Shown: positions 45,541 to 56,770 of the stretch, piece after piece
How the letters are laid out: every line of letters starts with the position of its first letter
Position numbering within the stretch: the stretch's first letter is position 1
NCBI GenBank assembly: GCA_026936325.1
Contig: JAPTHN010000012.1
Coordinates: forward strand, 33,800,537 to 33,864,536
Direction of reading: 5' to 3'
DNA: 64,000 nt
Source of the DNA: Platynereis dumerilii
Taxonomy: Eukaryota > Annelida > Polychaeta > Phyllodocida > Nereididae
Notes under the pieces: generated by a model
Told to the model about the DNA's origin: nothing
What the model saw: only the letters and a program-made list of their open reading frames with translations
Databases searched by the model: none
Position numbers and translations under genes: made by a program

Positions 45541-46582
45541 AACTTGAGTGGAATTATTCAATCTTTAAATCTTGGTTAGGAAGCAGACTCCATGATCGAG
45601 TCCCTATTTTTGGCGATGAAACGAAGTGGTTAGGAAGGCTTAATTGGCAACAAACCATAATACACACGGCAGATTATGACTGTACCTACCAGTCTTATAC
45701 CGGGGATGTCACCAAATTTGCTATTTCTGAAAAAAAAAAAGAAGAATGCTATATGTTCTATTTGCTTGGCCACTTTGCTTGCTTGTACCACTACCAGTGT
45801 CAATACTCACCTTGCTGCCATTCAAACTTCAAAATTTATACCTTCTTACCACTTCATACTCCAAAATATTATTCCATGTTTATGAGCCAGGGTTTATATT
45901 AATTAGTGATTTCAGCTGTAGATTCTTTGGCCTTGCATCTTGAAAATAAGCAAATTTTAAAAATGTTAAAACACCTTCTGTATTAGGCCTACTGGCACAT
46001 GAATTGCATCTCGTCATTGTTTTTTTTTTTCAATTGTTTACACTGTGGAATTTAAAGAACAAAGACCACAATTAATCTTCTGAATAAAACCATGAGATTA
46101 TCAAACTTCACTTTCTGGTTTTGAGACACTGTTGTTGGTCTTACAAACTTCAATACATTGGTTTCAACATAAAAAAAAAGGCTATTGGATATTCCCATCT
46201 TTGATAAAACAAGATTTATCTAGCTGTCGTCTTTCTGTAGGCACTGACAAAGCAGTTTTAGACTTTCAGTATCGAAATTTACCGTCTCCATCAATGATGT
46301 GGCTGAGGAATTTACTGTCTCCCTCTGCTGAATTTACCGTCTCCCGCTTCAGATCTTCTCCCCCTCGTTTCATGGAATTAAAATTATCCACATCTAAACT
46401 TCGGTGGCTACTCCAGTAAAGCAACTCACTTGTTCATTTTGATGCAAAATCCGGTGTCTTAGAGGTTTTATTAACTGTTTCTCAGCAAGATAAAATCCTT
46501 CCTTCAGACTGAAAATTTTCAGGTCGCCATTTTCGGAGACGGTAAATTTAATTACCGTACTCAGTGGTCCCAGGGTGAATGG

Positions 46583-48267
46583 GTAATTCTTTTTGCTGAG
46601 GCAATTATTTTTGCTGACACCTGCTCCAAACTAATTCGACAAAGTTCAAAAACGCAGATCAGAAACAAAATCTATAACTGTGATACTTTGTTCAGAAATA
46701 CAGATGACATAAACAGTAATTTCGTGATAAAATTACTCGTTCGAACAAATCAACACTAAAAAGAGAGAAGGTGTTCACGCAAGCAGAAGCGACGTGTCAA
46801 GTTCTGTGGTAAATACAATACTTTTACATTGTATAAAGTTTTACAAAAAATGTATTAGTTATTATGACATATGTATCAATTGCGACATATGTATCAATTG
46901 TGATATTTATAGATGTCAATAAAAGAATATATTTTATGGAGAATTAGAGATACATAAGATATGACGCCTGGTGCACTGGTGCAGCTAAGACGTGACATTT
47001 GGTCAAAACAGTTTTGTTCTTGGAAATGGCTCTTTTTAACATCACTTTATGGAGAACTTATATTAATTTTCTATGTAAAAAGATTTTATGGTGATTTCTT
47101 CATTCATCCCTGCGAAACTCAAGTTGTATTACTGTGCACATATATTTCATATCAAATATGCCCAAGACGCTGCCACAGTGAGCTACAACAGTGAGCTGCC
47201 ACAGGCAGTGGACTCTGCCAGAATTCACATGCAGCAACTGACAGGCAACTAACTGCCCCTGTAGTGGAACAACTGCCCTGAAAGTTGAAACTGACACATT
47301 AAAGCCTCTCTTGTCACTCTACAAACTTCATTTTAGATTGTCAGTAGCAATAATGCCAGTAACATAGGCGCAACATTTGGGAGTTAAACAGCAAAGAACT
47401 GAATTTACTCATGCACGACCATGAATTCTGCCAGTCTCTTCACAGCTGGCACTGTTCGAAAAAATGGAACTGGGGTCAGTCTAAGGTTTTATTGAGAATT
47501 TTTTTTATCCATGTTGGTTTTGTATTGAAATTAGGTTTTTCAAAAAACCATTTTGATTTAAAAAAAAAAACAATTTTGTCCCGACATTTTTTAGAGTGCA
47601 CCTGGCAGGACTATGCACTCTGACGCCCCTAAAGAGTACAGCCACCTTTTCACTTTGCCTCTACTCAAATCTTGAATGATTATCAATAAAAAAAGTGCCA
47701 CTGACATGGACATCAATGCATTAGTGGGTTAGGCATATATCTCCCATGGAAACAACCTGTTAATAATTAATGAACCTAATATGTGTCACATACTCAATGC
47801 ATGAGGCCTGTGCCATATGGAAGGCCAAACAGCAAGTATGCCATTGATTGAATTAGCAAGCATCACAAGACATTACACATATCACAGATATATGGATAGA
47901 GAGGTTTATTATTGTACTTGGACAAATGATATGGATTCAAGCTGACAGCAACTAGAATTAGACAACAGTCCTGATCAGCCTGATGAAGAAGGTAGGGAAA
48001 AGCAACCAGATGCAGTGATCAATTATGTCTTATGAGCATTTGATTCTTCATTGCAAAATATACAATGCTTACATTACTTACAGACAATTTCATTAGTACG
48101 CAATTCTATGGTTCTTTGCACACTAAATACATAGCACTTTTGCTCAATCTGATTGGTACAGGAACAACAGAACGTCACACAGTTGATAAATCAAACGTAG
48201 TAAGCCCCTGCTTTTGCATTGATTCCTCCCAGGCAACTGTGAATGACCAGAATCGCGTGGTATTGAA
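46583..48267. other. 1.7 kb without recognisable feature
   Basis: AT-rich with short open frames (46961-47194, 47411-47623, 48065-48364) lacking domain or splice support. Confidence 0.35.
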
Positions 48268-48655
48268 ATCACCTGTAAAGGAGCAAGGTAGCAATCATAG
48301 GCCGTTCCAGTTATGGCTGTTTCAACTAAATATGAATGAATTGTCAAAAATAATGAACATGTAAAGATGTCTGTGACAGAAATTTAATGGCAAAACATAG
48401 GGTCAACACATCAGATGTCAAAACAAATCCAGGGTTAGGATTAAAATTAGGGTTACAGTTAGAGTTAGGTTAATGGATAGGGTTAGGGTTTGAGTTTAGG
48501 TAGACCATGTGTTTCATCATTAAATTTCAAAAATCAAACTCCTCATATGCCAATTTTCTCTAATATTAGATGAATGATATCTCGCAGAAATAATTGCAAC
48601 TGGCCACAAAAATGAAAAAAATACCCTTGCTCCCTTAATTTGTGTGAGCAGAACC
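48268..48655. mobile_element. MITE, second copy of the 6287-6671 family, with TTAGGG tract
   Basis: AAAGGAGCAAGGTAGCAATC, GGCTGTTTCAACTAAATATG and the CTCCCTTAATTTGTGTGAGC end align with 6310-6671. Within it (48427-48497) is an irregular telomere-like tract of GGGTTAG variants, where copy 1 has only traces. Confidence 0.7.
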
Positions 48656-48712
48656 ATATAACACATTCCCCTCAATGGTCCGCCATCTAACCAGTTGAGC
48701 TAAAGGACGGGC
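48656..48712 (-). mobile_element. tRNA-like SINE head fragment
   Basis: Minus strand GGGCCCGTCCTTTAGCTCAA followed by CTGGTTAGATGGCGG resembles the 5' half of a tRNA (A box TAGCTCAACTGG). No B box or tRNA fold follows. Confidence 0.4.
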
Positions 48713-49181
48713 CCCAAGCCAAGTGCTTAGGAGCAATCTACAGTTTGTCATGTCAAGCACTGGGACAGAAATTTAGCGTTGTTTGTACAGTCCATAAAAA
48801 TCAATGCAATGACATTGGTGGATCTACAGATACAAACTTGAGTAGAACTAAGTCTAGGGTGGCGCTGTGGTGCACTTTTGTGACGTCATTGCCCATTGTG
48901 CATCGGATTGGTAGCATCACAAAATGTCAACATTGTGCAAAATTGGACTGCCATTTTCATAAATTGGCAAACATCAGACAAAAAAGGCCTCAAAACATCA
49001 CAAAAATTTGATATTCATATTACAAAAGAGCTCAGATACACATAAACCTGTGTATTTCTCCTGTGAGGTTTGTGGTTGCTGAGATATCTGGACAAACGTC
49101 TGCCCTCTGCTTGATGTGACAAACTGTAATATACCCAACCCACTATACTATAATAATTCTTTGTTTCTTTGCAGGTACGTG
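48713..49181. other. Upstream of the glycosyltransferase-like gene
   Basis: Contains the acceptor TTGTTTCTTTGCAG at 49161-49174, so a 5' untranslated exon should lie upstream; it was not identified. Confidence 0.4.
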
Positions 49182-49614
49182 ATGCCGCCTCGAATATTCC
49201 GGATGTCGCCCCTTTCTCTGGCCGCCGTCATAATCCTGATCACCTCGTCGTTCGCCTTCTTCTCGAATATGATCTACTTGTCCAAGACAACCACCAAACG
49301 AGTCGTCTTCAAGAACGTCCCTCACACAACTACAATCATCAGGAACCACAACTACACTCAGGGAAAGACTAAGACTAAGCAACTAATTCATAACCTAATT
49401 CAGAAACAGCTCGAGACGCACGCCCCAGAGCAGGTCAATGACTACGAACTACAATCCCACGTACTTCACAAGGTCACACAAACGAACGGAGCCATCATGA
49501 CGATGTTCACGAGCTTCCGGTACTCCGAGAAGAAGCTCGTCATCCACAAGAACACGATGAGGAACTGGTCGCTCTTACGGCCGTATGTGATTCCTGTGCT
49601 CTTCGCTGATAAAG
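49182..49614 (+). CDS. Glycosyltransferase-like gene, coding exon 1
   Basis: The acceptor AG at 49173-49174 is followed by GTACGTG and the ATG. An upstream in-frame ATG at 49116 lies before the acceptor in the intron, so 49182 is preferred. Donor AAAG|GTAAGT. Encodes the signal anchor, stem and first luminal strand to residue 144. Confidence 0.85.
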
Positions 49615-52022
49615 GTAAGTTGAGAAAAAAAATTGTCTGTCATATTCATAGTGCCACCATAACCTTTTGTTAAGAGGCAACCATTAGTGGATGAAGGAAG
49701 TCTCAACAAATATGTAGGTAAACATCTCTCGATTAAAGTGGCCTAACTGGGGTGTCTCGAGCGGGGGGGCACCAGGGGGGCACGCGATTCTTAGGGGGGC
49801 ACCCACTATACCAATTGTATATTTTAGCCACAGTTGGAAAGTTCATATGGGGGGGGCACCTGGGGGGGCACAGGTCCAATATGGGGGGGCATGTCCCAAA
49901 GGGACGCCACTGCTCAATTAGCCAACTCATCTCAACAAAAAGTATCCCTAAATGTCTGACGCAAGGAATCCTACCCTATTTGTACTTTTACAAAGATTTC
50001 TAAAGATTGTTACCAAATATGTAGGTAGACAAGCTGTCAATTAGCCAAATCATCTCAACACTAAATATCCGACTAAAGGTTTACACTCCCTAAATGTCTG
50101 ACTTAAAAAATCGTACCCTATCTGTATTTTTACAAAGATTTCTAAAGATTGGTGCCAAATATGTAGGTAGACAAGCTCTCCATTAGCTAAATCATCTCAA
50201 CAAAAAGTATCCGACTCAAGGTTTACACCCCATAAATGTCCGACTCAAGGAATCTTACCCTACATGTATTTTTACTGAGTGACTTTTAGGTGCTGAGCGA
50301 TTATGCTTATATATATATCAGTCGCTTGAGGACGGGACAAAACGCAATTCGATTGGCCGATGGGAAAGGCAGCAGCAATGACGGCAACATGGTCTTAGAG
50401 CTATTTCCAGATTGGCGGTCCACTGGAAAAATAAATTGTCTAATTTTCAATTTGCTGACTGGCTTTGCCATGTCATTAATAGTTTTCTGTTGGTCTCCTA
50501 ATCTTCTTTTTTGATGAAGTACCTCAAGTCATTTAATTAGTTTGTTTATTATCACCTATGCTGCTAGATATGATAAGCACTGAATCAACTGATCAACCAC
50601 AACTGACACAATAAAATGTTTTAAGCCAGTTACCATCACACAGCCAAGTTGAAAGTTAATTTTGTAACTGTTTGAACCGCTAATCTGTAAACATCTTCAT
50701 CAATAGTCAACGTTAGTCATGCCTTCGTAATTAATCAATGTGTTTGTTTTTATCAATAAACCTAGAATGTCATCTTCTGGGACATTAGCAGTGGAAGTCA
50801 CCAGGTTGTCTCCTCAAACAGATAATAAATCTACATAATCTTTTAACTTCCTGTAACTCTGAGTAACCACATACTATAGTAAATGCAGATTTATAAACTG
50901 GGTCTATTGCAAAAGCATAAGCAGTGAGTCCACTGCTGAGATACCCTTTTTGAAGTAAAATAACGAGAATGAATAGTTACACTAAACTACATCAGCAACC
51001 CACCCTGAATGGCACAAAAGAGAAACAATGAGTTCTTTGTATGAGTGACCTAGATAGTTTGACTTGTAAAACTACTTGGTTTGTCCTGTGTTCTCTACAG
51101 ACAGCTAGACACTCAGACTGACAGACACACAGAAATGAATATGTAAGTCCCACCTCACGATATGGCACGAATAATGACAATTTATGATATACTTTTTATT
51201 TTCATTACAGATGAGCTGAACGATGATCTCTACCAATTTGCTTTGTCTCACGGATGGTCTATAGCGACGATACCTAAGAGGAGCCCCGGAGGTCTACCAG
51301 TATTAAGATACATGTACTTGGAGGCCGAGAGGTTATTCAATACGACTTTATATTGCTTTGCGAACAGTGATATTCTCTTTAACGAGGGTCTCATTCGGAC
51401 TTTAGAGAGTGCTATATTACCTTATAAACCTCAGTTACAAGGATTAATGTTAGTGGGGAAGAGGACTAATGTCCACATGGATTTGACCAAAGAGATTAAA
51501 TGGTTCGACGAAGTAACCGAATTGGCTAAAAACGGATCGTTGTTCGGAGAGAATGCTCAGGATTATTTCATCACTCTCCGAGGAGGATTTCCGTGGGATA
51601 AGATTCCGGATTTCGTGATCGGTCGCAATGGTTACGACAATTGGTTGGTCGCCAAGGCGATGAAAGAACGCATCACGACCATCGATGCAACCAACACCAT
51701 CCTGGCATTCCATCAAAGCGGTGACGACGGAGATTTTGCTTGGAAGCAGCAAGAATCGGAAAAGACGATAAACATCGATATCGGAGGTGCTAAGATATTC
51801 TACAAAATCGGTCACAATAACTGTACGCCCTTCTTGACCAAATATTGCTCAAAAGCTGAAAATTCAACCGAAAAGACAGGATCTGTCAAAGACTTTAAAG
51901 AATCATGTCCATCCACAATAATTTTAGCAAAAAGATTAATAGATCACTGCTATAGACTGAGAAGAAAGCTATCCTTCAAGAGAAGTCATTTGATAGACTT
52001 TAAACAGAGAGTACCATTATGA
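49182..52022 (+). CDS. Type II membrane glycosyltransferase-like protein, two coding exons
   Basis: Join 49182-49614, 51211-52022: 414 residues, GT-AG junction in phase 1 (ADK|DEL). Residues 9-33 (SPLSLAAVIILITSSFAFFS...) form a signal anchor after a short basic N-terminus, as in Golgi glycosyltransferases. A spacer stem is followed by a luminal domain from about residue 105 (MTMFTSFRYSE). CFANSDILF (193-201) resembles the DxD nucleotide-sugar/metal site of GT-A folds; IPDFVIGRNGYDNWLV (276-291) is a second conserved-looking block. Sequons lie at NYT 57, NWS 128, NTT 188, NGS 252, NCT 348 and NST 362. I recall similar uncharacterised proteins in marine invertebrates, but the donor and acceptor are unknown. 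Codon use is more GC-rich than the flanks, as expected for a live gene. Confidence 0.85.
49690..50284. repeat. Tandem repeat of about 145 bp in the intron
   Basis: ATATGTAGGTAGACAAGCTC/ ATTAGC / ATCATCTCAACA / AATGTCTGAC / ACAAAGATTTCTAAAGATTG blocks recur at about 49710, 50020 and 50160. The first unit is split by the MITE 49736-49912. Confidence 0.75.
49736..49912. mobile_element. hAT-type MITE with G runs, in the intron
   Basis: Starts AAGTGGCC (eroded CAGTGGC) and ends GACGCCACTG. 8-mers CTCGATTA (49728-49735) and CTCAATTA (49913-49920) flank it with one mismatch. It interrupts the tandem array that continues to 50280. Internal GGGGGGGCAC blocks. Confidence 0.65.
50285..51210. other. Rest of the intron, nothing recognised
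   Basis: No exon or repeat was seen apart from the acceptor at its end. Confidence 0.4.
51211..52022 (+). CDS. Glycosyltransferase-like gene, coding exon 2
   Basis: Acceptor TTTTCATTACAG at 51199-51210; 812 nt to TGA at 52020-52022. Encodes the DxD-like motif, the GYDNWL block and a basic C-terminus (RLRRKLSFKRSH). The exon carries most of the putative catalytic domain. Confidence 0.9.
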
Positions 52023-52147
52023 CAACAGCTGAGTGTAGAGTAAATTATCCAATTTTATCTGCCATCTTTTCCTGTATTGTATATATGCATGTAGAGAATG
52101 ATGTGGTATTTGTACATATTTACCATGTATAATATATTTATGATTGC

Positions 52148-52405
52148 ATACACTCTTAACAAAAAGGTTTTGTATGGAACCTTTAAGGGTTCTATAAGCT
52201 GGTATAGATAAGAACCCTAAAAGGTTCATCACTCAATTTCAAAAAGGTTCCAACTGCAATAGATAATTCGGCTGCACTGAACTCCCACAATGGAAACCCT
52301 TTCCCTCAAGTTTGGAGCATAGGGTCCTATCATAGGGCCTTACAACCAATATTGAACCTTTTCAATTCAGTTGAACCTTGTAGGTTCCTTATATATTCCA
52401 TAAAG
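52148..52405. mobile_element. MITE-like sequence with AAGGTTC/GAACCTT inverted motifs
   Basis: ACACTCTTAACAAAAAGGTT at the left, several AAGGTTC blocks, and GAACCTTTTCAATTCAG/ TTGAACCTTGTAGGTTCC at the right could fold back. It lies in the likely 3' untranslated or downstream region of the gene. Termini not defined. Confidence 0.4.
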
Positions 52406-52706
52406 AATATAGATTTGATCATCAAAATTTTTAGCCTCCTTGCCGAATTTTTAGTGTTTTACTGTGTTTACGAAAGTTTTTTTGGAGGGGAGGGGTACCC
52501 CCCTTCCTCTATTGTCTGATTGTACAAGTATAAGTATTACCAGAGAAACATCCCTTTAGTATACGTATAAATAATCATATCATACAATTTTTTGTGCCAT
52601 ATTATATGTGTGTGAAGGCGTGCTATTGCATAGTATTTGTGTTAATATGTTAACAACATGTACCATAATTCTATGTTATTTAATCTTGCTGAGTTGCAGA
52701 CAAAAA

Positions 52707-52985
52707 AATCTCCTTTGACATTTATGTTTCAAATATCTAAGCTAAATTTCCTTTGAAATTTATGTTTCAAATATCTAAGCTAAATCTCCTTTGACATTTG
52801 TATGTTTCAAATGTCTAAGCTAAATCTCCTTTGACATTTATATGTTTCAAATATCTAAGCTAAATTTCCTTTGACATTTATATGTTTCAAATGTCTAAGC
52901 TAAATCTCCTTTGACATATGTATGTTTCAAATGTCTAAGCTAAATCTCCTTTGACATTTATATGTTTCAAATATCTAAGCTGTAT
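52707..52985. repeat. 38-40 bp tandem array, seven units
   Basis: Consensus: ATCTCCTTTGACATTTATAT plus GTTTCAAATATCTAAGCTAA. Unit variants alternate (AAATATC/AAATGTC, AAATCTC/AAATTTC), suggesting higher-order duplication. Confidence 0.9.
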
Positions 52986-53639
52986 TTCATTCAAGATTTG
53001 AAGGTTCACGTTAAAAGCAAGTTTACATCAATAACATTCAGCCCAAGTTTTCCGTTTAATGTTGTTGGCATGCCATTCATACCTCCGTTTTCTGTGTTAT
53101 TGTGAATATATGAAACATTATTCATATTGTTATATTTCAACCAAGAGTTTATGTGTAATCCATACATACTTAACATATATGCGTGTATTGTATCATTTTC
53201 CTGGCAACATCACAACTACAAAATGTGTAATCAGAAAAAGTATTGGTGCTCTTAAAACTAATTGTTCCCTTTGTAAAATAGTATATTCGTTGCCATATGA
53301 AACGCTACATTGAAAAACCAGAGCACCGGTCTCAGAGCACTAAACCGTTGCTATGTCAATAAAATATTCCGATACCTTATGGCTTCCAATTTATCCTTTA
53401 TCCTTCTATCAAACACAAGAAGAAATCTAACACTACAATAGACATTGTGACATCATGGCTAGAGTATTCGCGAAATAAACGTGTAATAATGGTGGGCTGT
53501 TGCACCGGTTAGTGACCAATAAGATATTCTCCCAGAATTCGAAGCATATTAGAGTGACAGATTCTTTCTGGGAATGAGAGTCAGTGCGAGCCTGTCTCGC
53601 CTAACCAACGTCATCAACAAAGTAACCCAACTCCTTACT
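52986..53639. other. Spacer with possible polyadenylation signal
   Basis: AATAAA at about 53360 could serve the plus-strand gene ending at 52022, if its 3' UTR is long. Nothing else recognised. Confidence 0.3.
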
Positions 53640-55700
53640 GAACCTTCATTCATCAATCTCCAATTTTACTGAAATGACATTCACTCGCCATTCTGATGAA
53701 ACAAATGCTCATTATGGCAAAAATTTCCATGAAATATATTCGACTCATTAAAGACCTTTCTTCAGCCATTCAAATGATAATGGAATTCATATGCCACATG
53801 GCAAGTATTGTCTCCGAAATTCATAATATGGCACCATTAGAATCATAACCCATTAGATGAAATTGCATGCCGAAATAAAGTCAAAGCCAATGATCTCTAC
53901 GTCCCAAGCATTTTCACAAAAAGTTTACTATTTAACTTCAGATGAAATTCACATGCTATATGACAAACATTTTCTCATGAAATGTAAAGACTCTTTCTCG
54001 TATCAAAACCAATTTGATGAGATAACATGCCACAATGAAATATAGCATTTTCACAGAGAATCTATATCATGGATGTCTTCAGCTGTTTAAATGATATTCA
54101 CAAGCTAGAAGACATTTCCATGATTCCTTGAAATTCATAATGCAGTACTACCATCACAACCCATTTCATTTATAAACATCTGCTAAAATAAATTAGTATC
54201 ATAGCATTTTCATAAGAAGCTTAACTATAGGCCTACCACCATTGATATCAACTTCTCATCAGGCTAGCATATATAGCATTTTCCCGGATGGATGGATGGA
54301 TGATTGGGGCTTTACGTCCTATATTTATGCACTTGGTAGGCTAATTAGGACAGGAGGACACGGCAATGAGGCAAAGGATGATTGAAACAGCCGTCCAACA
54401 TAGGCCCAGGTGACCCGGCAAGAACTGGATTCGAACCCTGGACCCAGCGATTGGCAGTCTAGCATGCTACCACTGGACCAACCCACCTCCTAGCATTTTC
54501 CCGGAATCTACAAGATCTGCTCCTTATCCTGAGTCACTGATGCCAGATTCTAGAAATTTTGATTGAGATTTCAATGACCCTCACCATCATATTATTCATC
54601 TGTTCAGATGAAAATCACATGCTATATCATATGGCAAACATTTCCCAATTAAATGTATTTACCTTTCATCAAATCACAACCCATTTGATGAAATCACATG
54701 CTAAAATATAAAATATCACAGCATTTTCATAAAAAGTTCACCATATGACCGTTACAAAACTACTAATGAAGCGTACAAAATATATCGGGAAATTATATTC
54801 TGGAATCCCAGAATTCAGTCTTCAGCTGTTTAGATGAAATTCACATGCTATACAGCAAACATTTTCCAATTAAATTCATTTTATGTCCATCAAAATCACA
54901 ACCCATTTGATGAAATCACATGCTAAAATATAAAATATCACAGCATTTTCATAAAAAGTTCATCGTATGACCAGGACAAAGCTACTAAGCATACAAGACA
55001 AATATGGAAACTATATTTTTGACTCCCACCGATCATTATTGAGCCATTTAGATGAAATTCACACGCTATATGATACACATTCTCTCATTAAGTTAACTTC
55101 ACTTTCAACAAAAACCCTAAAATAAAATATAGCCTTTTCATAGAGTGTCAACTGTATGACCATGACAGAACTACTCAGGAAGCATGCAAAACTAGTTGTG
55201 AATTATATTCTGGACTCCCATAGACCAGTTTTCAGCCGTTTAGCACCAACAGCAGAAATTTACATGCTAGAGCTCAAGTATTTTCCAATTAAATTCATGT
55301 GGCACCATAAGAAGTTAAACCCATTTAATGAAATCACATGCTAAAATAAAATATAGCATTTTCATAAACATATTGCTTAGAAATGAGGACAAAACCACTA
55401 GAGAGGCGTACAAAACTTATATTCTTGAGCCCCGTAGAACAGTCTGGAGACGTTTGATGAAATTCACATGCAAAGGCTCACATTTTCCCATGAAATTCTT
55501 GACTTTTCCAACATTCTTGACAATCATGAATGAGCCGTTTGATGAAATTCACATGCATGCCATAATGGCATAGCATTTTAATATGAAACTAATTTCACTC
55601 TTTAATATCAAAATCATAACCCATTTGATGAAGTCACATGCTAAAATAAATTCATATCATAGCATTTTAATAGAAAATTACCCATATGATGGCAAACTAT
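53640..55700. repeat. Diverged tandem repeat of about 220 bp, split by a SINE
   Basis: ACCCATTTGATGAAATCACATGCTAAAATA-type blocks (landmark AACCCATTTGATGAAATCAC) occur at about 53840, 54160, 54680, 54900, 55319 and 55617. They come with ATAGCATTTTCATA, GATGAAATTCACATGCTATA and CATTTTCCAATTAAATTCAT. The best-preserved spacing is 220 bp. The array is interrupted at 54289-54490. Confidence 0.75.
54289..54490 (-). mobile_element. tRNA-derived SINE, family 1, copy 10, with 15 bp target duplication
   Basis: TAGCATTTTCCCGGA flanks both sides (54274-54288 and 54491-54505), proving LINE-mediated insertion. Full length: A box region near 54470, B box GGTTCGAATCC near 54435, (ATCC)n tail at 54289-54302. 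The perfect duplication and near-consensus sequence make it the youngest copy here. Confidence 0.95.
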
Positions 55701-55719
55701 ATGATGACTATCTTTTTGT

Positions 55720-55910
55720 CTTGAAACAATTTCTAAACATTGGGGCTCCTTATCAGCGGCAACTTATTGCCTTCGAGGAGTCCCATTGCTCTTTTTTTTT
55801 TTAAATGGAAAATTGATGATTAATTATATATATGTGTTTATTGTATTTTTTCATTTAAAAGAGCAAGAATAAAATGAGTCTGAGTCTGTCTGAGTCTGAG
55901 TCTTACAAGC
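55720..55910. repeat. Possible retroposon tail with (GAGTCT)n
   Basis: After a T-run at 55792 and AGAGCAAGAATAAAATGAGT comes a GAGTCT hexamer tract to about 55903. Such tails end many non-LTR elements, but no coding part is present. Confidence 0.3.
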
Positions 55911-56219
55911 TTGAAATTTCATCGCATCTTCGGGAACAATCATGAAATCTTATAACAAGCTTAGAATAAATATTTTCCTGCACTCTTACAATGCTCAGTG
56001 ACAAAGAAACCAACAAACAAGACACAAATTGTGAAGATATCTCATTTATGAAATTATGAATGACATTAAATTCAGATACAGTATAATTTATTCAGCAGAT
56101 AGGTTACTAGTTCCTAACATTATATAAATCTGAAAATGCATCACAAAATTTTGCATAAGCAACAACTTCTCTCACAATGAATAATGTTTGTAATGAATGA
56201 ATGAAATGAAATTGTGAAT

Positions 56220-56770
56220 ATCACAATAATTTTCAAGATAAATTTCATGATAATTCCCATGAAAATTGTCCAAAATTTCATGAAAATTTCAAGATAATTG
56301 TCATGAAAATTTCAAGATAATTTTCAAGACCATTATCCTATTTTCAAGAAAATGTTAATGATAATTTTCATGATAATGAAGAATCACTTCGAGATGAGTA
56401 CTTGGATTTTGTTATACTTTTCACACCGAGGACTAACACCTGTTTCTTCAGAGCCATAGCCTGCAGAAGAAATATCACAATTAATTGTTTTCAGATTATC
56501 ATTAGCAATTTTCATGATAATTTTCAAGATAAATTTCATGATAATTTTTAAGAGAATTTTCATGATAATTTTCAAGAAAATTTTTCAAATTAGGCCTAAT
56601 AAATAATTCACAGGTTCTTTCTTCAGATTATCATTAGTATTGTAAGTGAAATAGCAATTTTCATGATAATTTTTATAATAATTTATTAATTTTCAAGTTA
56701 ATTTTCGAGATAATTTTCATGATAATTTTCAAGATAAATTTCATGATAATTTTCAAGAAAATTTTCAAAT
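56220..56770. repeat. Degenerate array of CATGATAATTTT / CAAGATAATTTT
   Basis: 12-mers TTCATGATAATT and TTCAAGATAATT alternate over 56225-56380, 56510-56585 and 56655-56765. Copies of CAGGTTC..TTCTT lie between the blocks. Confidence 0.8.

Larger units (their letters stand above)
42033..46577. mobile_element. 4.5 kb inverted-repeat element with nested insertions
   Basis: Starts CACTCTGGGACGACTGAGTA and ends TACTCAGTGGTCCCAGGGTG; AATGG flanks both sides (42028-42032, 46578-46582). Next to each end lie GGTAATTA and ACCGTCTC motifs, repeated inward: GGGAGACGGTAAATT at 42268 and 42321, and its inverse at 46265-46345. The CAC start is seen in CACTA and Chapaev elements, but the 5 bp duplication fits neither well. 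It contains the Tc1-like element 43547-44875 and a family 2 SINE. Confidence 0.7.

Noticed and set aside
49143-49382. Antisense open frame over the first glycosyltransferase-like exon
   Set aside because: Shadow of the GC-richer coding exon on the other strand.
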